Shown in pieces: positions 6,136 to 8,240 of a stretch of 8,240 nt of DNA. The position numbers were made by a program, and so were the translations under genes. This DNA is from Actinomycetota bacterium. GTDB taxonomy: Bacteria; Actinomycetota; Acidimicrobiia; Acidimicrobiales; JAHWLA01. Below the pieces are notes generated by a model that did no database searches, was not told the origin of the DNA, and saw only the letters and a list, made by a program, of their open reading frames with translations. Every line of letters starts with the position of its first letter. The stretch's first letter is position 1. The stretch covers positions 1-8,240 of the forward strand of contig JAHWLA010000123.1 of the NCBI GenBank assembly GCA_019347595.1, given 5' to 3'.

Positions 6136-6332
6136 GCCTTCGCCATCACCTCTGGATCGTGGAGATCGAGGCCCTGGCGGCGGGCGAGTCGGTCGGCGTG
6201 CCGCCTGCGGCGAGCGGCGTGGATGACCTCTTCGAGCGCGCGGTTCACGGTTTGCTTCATCGTCGCCGTCCCGAGGACGTCGGTGGCGTCCTGCAGGAGT
6301 TCGTCGTCGATGTCGACCAGCCGCTTGCTCAC
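6126..6332 (-). CDS. vapB: VapB-family antitoxin
   Basis: The 68-residue protein VSKRLVDIDDELLQDATDVL, then GTATMKQTVNRALEEVIHAARRRRHADRLARRQGLDL and HDPEVMAKAWH, is a ribbon-helix-helix antitoxin of the VapB/DUF2191 type: DNA-binding strand RLVDID (4-9), helix DELLQDATDVL, turn GTATMKQT and helix VNRALEEVI, then a basic linker and C-terminal toxin-binding tail. It would neutralise the VapC encoded next to it and repress their shared promoter. GTG 6332 is preferred to an upstream alternative at 6353 because TATACT (6345-6340) lies seven bases before it, the leaderless geometry, and because SKRLVDIDDELL is the natural family start. The stop overlaps the vapC start by 10 bases. The gene looks intact. 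Confidence 0.88.
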   Translation of the reverse strand: MSKRLVDIDDELLQDATDVLGTATMKQTVNRALEEVIHAARRRRHADRLARRQGLDLHDPEVMAKAWH

Positions 6333-6339
6333 GAGGTGC

Positions 6340-6369
6340 AGTATATCCGCCACTTAGGTGAAGGGATAT
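6340..6369 (-). promoter_or_regulatory. vapBC promoter (-10 TATACT) with operator-like inverted repeat
   Basis: On the minus strand TATACT (6345-6340) lies seven bases before the GTG of vapB. Inverted arms ATATCC (6343-6348) and GGATAT (6364-6369) with a 15-base spacer overlap it. VapB/VapBC complexes typically bind such palindromes over their own promoter, so autoregulation is likely. No good -35 was found. Confidence 0.55.
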
Positions 6370-6402
6370 CCGGATTCGCGCCGGGAAAGCTACCCCCGTA
6401 CC

Positions 6403-6490
6403 TGCGCAGCCGGCTTTCCGCAAAGCGAACAATCACCCGCTGAGCGTCGGCTCACCGCTCTGCTCAGCGTCGCCACGCCAAGGTGCGCCG
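6403..6490. repeat. TA-island spacer repeat, copy B
   Basis: This copy pairs with copy A (5611-5698) and partly with copy C (5259-5300). It contains the imperfect palindrome TTTCCGCAAAGCGAA (6415-6429) and a hairpin with 8-bp perfect arms CGCTGAGC and GCTCAGCG enclosing 16 bases (about 6440-6471). It lies between the end of the doc remnant (6497) and the vapBC promoter. Confidence 0.65.
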
Positions 6491-6496
6491 GGAGGG

Positions 6497-6908
6497 TTAC
6501 CGCCGGTGACCCGCGACTCGCAGGCGATCGCCCAGCCAGGCGGCGAACCAGCCTTCATCGACATCGTGCGCCGCCACGGCAAGCATGGCGCCTCGGCCTC
6601 GTCGACATTGGGCGGGTCGGGTTCCCAAGAGCAATCGTTCAGGTCGAGAAACATCACCAGGCTGGCCCAGGCGGCGCGTTGTTGCCGTCCGGAAGCGGGT
6701 GGTTCCATGCCAAGGCGACACGTCGACACGGCTGCCTGGTCGATGAGGTCGGGGTAGAAGTCCTCGTCGCCGAAGCCCGCGGCGGGCGCATGGAGCGCCG
6801 AGTCGGCGAAGTCGAGAGCCGGGCGGCCTTGGCGAGGACCGTCGCTTCTGTGCCGGTGTCCTGCTCTGCCAGCCAGAGCTACTCGCCCAGGCTCAGGTAG
6901 CGGGTCAC
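6497..6908 (-). pseudogene. doc: Doc (Fic-fold, death-on-curing family) toxin pseudogene
   Basis: Pieced across frames the minus strand gives a recognisable Doc protein. The GTG at 6908 opens VTRYLSLGE, stopped by an in-frame TAG (6881-6879) and followed by LWLAEQDTGTEATVLAKAARL. A shift near 6817 leads to LDFADSALHAPAAGFGDEDFYPDLIDQAAV, then RAAWASLVMFLDLNDCSWEPDPPNVDEAEA. A last shift leads to MLAVAAHDVDEGWFAAWLGDRLRVAGHRR, ending in TAA at 6497-6499. The Fic motif WNHPLPDGN-(K)RAAW survives only if read one frame off for its first half. With one nonsense and at least three frameshift sites it cannot make the toxin (intact: phosphorylates EF-Tu in the P1 Doc case). No antitoxin gene is left between it and the metF-like gene. 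Confidence 0.8.
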
Positions 6909-6982
6909 CGCGCGCAAGCTCCTGGAACGAGACAAGGAACTGCTCGACCGACTCGACCACCCACGCCGAATCTGGGGACGCC

Positions 6983-6988
6983 TACGCT
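6983..6988 (+). promoter_or_regulatory. Predicted -10 TACGCT of the metF-like gene (leaderless)
   Basis: TACGCT (6983-6988) is followed by six bases and the ATG at 6995. The AGG at 6991-6993 is too close to the ATG to be an effective ribosome site, so a leaderless start is more likely. No clear -35 is seen. Confidence 0.4.
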
Positions 6989-6994
6989 TGAGGC

Positions 6995-7777
6995 ATGGGC
7001 AACGCGAACTTCGGGATCATCTGCGAAGTCGAACCCGCGACGCGCCCCGATCTGATGCATGTGCGCCATCAGATCGGCGTGATGAGCCGGATCGCATCCG
7101 CGTTCCTCATTCCCGACAACCACATCGGAAGGGCCACGGTGTCGAGCATTGCCGTCGCGCACGAAGTGGCCGCGATGGGTGGGCGATCGATCGCCTGCCT
7201 GAACGCCAGGGACCGCAACCTTCTGGGCTTCCGTCGCGACCTGCTCACCGCGGCAGCCTACGGAGTCGATGAGTTCCTGTTCGTCTACGGCGACCGGCCG
7301 GAGACCGGACGGCGCTCAGACGACCTGACGATCCGGACCATGCTCGACGAGGCGCGACGATTCGCCGCCGATCCACAGTTGGCTCGGGGACCCCTTCGGC
7401 TCGGCGTCACCTCACGGCTACAGCCCTTGCCTGCATGGAAAAGGGAGGCCGACTTCCTTTTCGTACAGGTCAGCTTCTCCGTGTCGGACCTGATGCGCTG
7501 GCGCGAGACCGTCGACTTCGCCGGTCCAGTCTTCGCCGGCGTGATGGTGCCGGTATCGCCATCGATGGCCCGGAAGCTCACCGCTGACATCCCCGAGCTT
7601 GCCGTCCCCCAGACACTCATCGACGAGCTCGAGGTCGATCGCGACGCAGGCGTGGACAGCGCCTGCCGGATGGTGGAAGCCATAAGGGAGTCGGGAGCGT
7701 TCGACGGAGTCCACCTCATTCCTGTCTCGCGCTACCGCGAGGTGGCTGCCCGACTCGAACGTCGGGGCGATGCCTAG
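6995..7777 (+). CDS. MetF-family protein (methylenetetrahydrofolate reductase-like)
   Basis: The 260-residue protein follows the MetF TIM-barrel pattern. CEVEPATRP (10-18) holds the Glu corresponding to E. coli E28. The segment AAAYGVDEFLFVYGDRPETG (86-105) holds the GD-P motif (D100, the D120 equivalent). EADFLFVQVSFSVSDLMRW (151-169) holds the Gln of the 'TQ' motif, and VFAGVMVPVS matches the 'GIMP' strand. MetF reduces 5,10-methylene-THF to 5-methyl-THF for methionine synthesis; relatives serve in C1 catabolism. It is about 35 residues shorter than E. coli MetF and sequence-divergent, resembling the short actinobacterial forms (mycobacterial ones are reported to be atypical in flavin use). 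Cofactor and exact reaction are therefore open. It stands alone; a hairpin follows at 7787. Confidence 0.82.
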   Translation: MGNANFGIICEVEPATRPDLMHVRHQIGVMSRIASAFLIPDNHIGRATVSSIAVAHEVAAMGGRSIACLNARDRNLLGFRRDLLTAAAYGVDEFLFVYGDRPETGRRSDDLTIRTMLDEARRFAADPQLARGPLRLGVTSRLQPLPAWKREADFLFVQVSFSVSDLMRWRETVDFAGPVFAGVMVPVSPSMARKLTADIPELAVPQTLIDELEVDRDAGVDSACRMVEAIRESGAFDGVHLIPVSRYREVAARLERRGDA

Positions 7778-7786
7778 GAGGAACTC

Positions 7787-7808
7787 GCCCGCAGTCGGGC
7801 CGGTTTGC
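7787..7808 (+). terminator. Likely terminator of the metF-like gene
   Basis: GCCCG (7787-7791) and CGGGC (7796-7800) pair around a CAGT loop, nine bases after the TAG at 7775-7777, and a short T run (TTT in CCGGTTTGCG) follows. The stem is short but position and polarity fit. Confidence 0.45.
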
Positions 7809-7906
7809 GCCCTCTCTCGGCGCTCACAAGCGTGTCTCGATGACCGTGACCTGTGATTTTGCAGCGACATGCGAAGGCTCCTCTTCATCGCAGGACGAAG
7901 CACTGA

Positions 7907-8086
7907 TGGGAACTCGTCGCGCCCGGGCTAGGTCGCTCGCGCTTCGAGGAGCGTTCCAGGCGTCAAGGCCGCGACCTTGCCGACCTGCGGACTAAGAGTC
8001 CGAAGCCGAACTCAGGTGCGCTCGACGGCGACCAGTTGCGGCGCCTCAAGCTCGATCCGAGCCGCGACTACCAGCCGATGCCGTGA
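7907..8086 (+). pseudogene. Eroded 3' end of an IS481/DDE-type transposase
   Basis: The frame ending at TGA 8084-8086 has no start codon and is open only from 7907. Its last residues, GALDGDQLRRLKLDPSRDYQPMP, look like the common C terminus of actinobacterial IS481-family integrases (…L-R-x-L-x-L/I-D-P-x-R/K-D-Y-Q-P). The residues before about 7990 (RFEERSRRQGRDLADLRTKSP) resemble it only loosely. A palindromic motif typical of an element end follows 17 bases later. It is a remnant with no catalytic DDE residues. The call rests on pattern memory and could be wrong. Confidence 0.4.
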
Positions 8087-8103
8087 ATCCGGCGACTGTC
8101 TAC

Positions 8104-8118
8104 GATGTCTCGCGACAT
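8104..8118. repeat. Hairpin motif GATGTCTCGCGACAT, copy 1
   Basis: Arms ATGTC and GACAT enclose TCGC; in this copy the pairing extends to GATGTC/GACATC. The same 15 bases recur 62 bases downstream. It lies just after the transposase remnant, where a terminal inverted repeat would be. Confidence 0.6.
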
Positions 8119-8165
8119 CAGTCTCCGCGCAACCCCGACGGCTCGGTGTACCCGACGCCTCGGGT

Positions 8166-8180
8166 GATGTCTCGCGACAT
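8166..8180. repeat. Hairpin motif GATGTCTCGCGACAT, copy 2
   Basis: This is an identical 15-base copy in the same orientation as the one at 8104-8118, ending eight bases from the 3' end of the tRNA gene. It may be a second element end or a processing/termination hairpin downstream of the tRNA. Confidence 0.6.
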
Positions 8181-8187
8181 GACACGG

Positions 8188-8240
8188 CGCCCCCGGCAGG
8201 ATTCGAACCTGCGACGCACGGTTTAGGAAACCGACGCTCT
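8188..8240 (-). tRNA. tRNA-Arg(CCU), 3' portion only
   Basis: Read on the minus strand, the window edge starts in the D-stem 3' strand (GAGC). Next come the anticodon arm CGGT-TTCCTAA-ACCG with anticodon CCT and the T arm GCAGG-TTCGAAT-CCTGC with the invariant TTCGA. The acceptor strand CGGGGGC and discriminator G at 8188 follow. The next bases are CCG, so the terminal CCA is not encoded and must be added. The 5' acceptor strand and D loop lie past the window edge. It reads the rare AGG codon, consistent with a GC-rich genome. Confidence 0.92.

Noticed and set aside
5244..6490. Spacer repeats as integron attC sites
   Set aside because: The cassette-like order is suggestive, but I find no RYYYAAC/GTTRRRY core pairs at the ends of the repeats and no integrase in the window.
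6901..6987. Plus-strand peptide RKLLERDKELLDRLDHPRRIWG just before the metF-like gene
   Set aside because: It looks helical, but the frame has a stop at 6898-6900 and no ATG, GTG or TTG before it runs into the metF-like gene out of frame. It is probably chance, or the reverse of a lost antitoxin.
7418..7903. Minus-strand frame beginning at ATG 7871 or further upstream with an AGGAG seven bases before it
   Set aside because: Despite the good ribosome-site match, most of it is antisense to the metF-like gene and the composition is not protein-like.

Overview
The window is a piece of a high-GC actinobacterial chromosome. The best pointer to the group is the 5' end, where a protein ends in about 42-residue repeats of the GNGYWxVAxDGGIFxFGDA type, which are abundant in Acidimicrobiia (for example Ilumatobacter-like genomes). 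An F420-type (Ddn-like) reductase and several apparently leaderless genes fit this. The assignment rests on recognised motifs, not on a search.

Layout. 1-460 (+): C-terminal end of the repeat protein. 461-693: gap between convergent genes with a consensus-like promoter, two palindromes and a 14-bp perfect hairpin. 694-3212 (-): an exported TIGR03767-like metallophosphoesterase followed by an MSMEG_1061/DR2398-type PNPOx-fold flavoprotein, separated by a hairpin. 3359-4317 (+): a Ddn/F420 reductase-family gene and a SnoaL-like gene sharing an ATGA overlap, divergent from the phosphoesterase. 4513-5157 (+): a class I SAM methyltransferase. 5244-6908 (-): three toxin-antitoxin (TA) modules in one orientation (doc, then vapBC, then hicBA), separated by diverged copies of one spacer repeat. 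All three toxins look damaged: doc carries an in-frame stop and several frameshifts, vapC has lost its C-terminal frame, and hicA is cut to 22 codons. 6995-7777 (+): a short MetF-family (methylenetetrahydrofolate reductase-like) gene. 7778-8187: a likely terminator, the eroded 3' end of an IS481-type transposase and two copies of a 15-bp hairpin motif. 8188-8240 (-): 3' part of tRNA-Arg(CCU), running off the window.

The metabolic genes look like ordinary, independently expressed units. The unusual part is 5244-6908, which reads as a decaying TA island. The recurrent spacer and the deletion scar in hicA suggest that the repeat takes part in gain, loss or expression of these modules.
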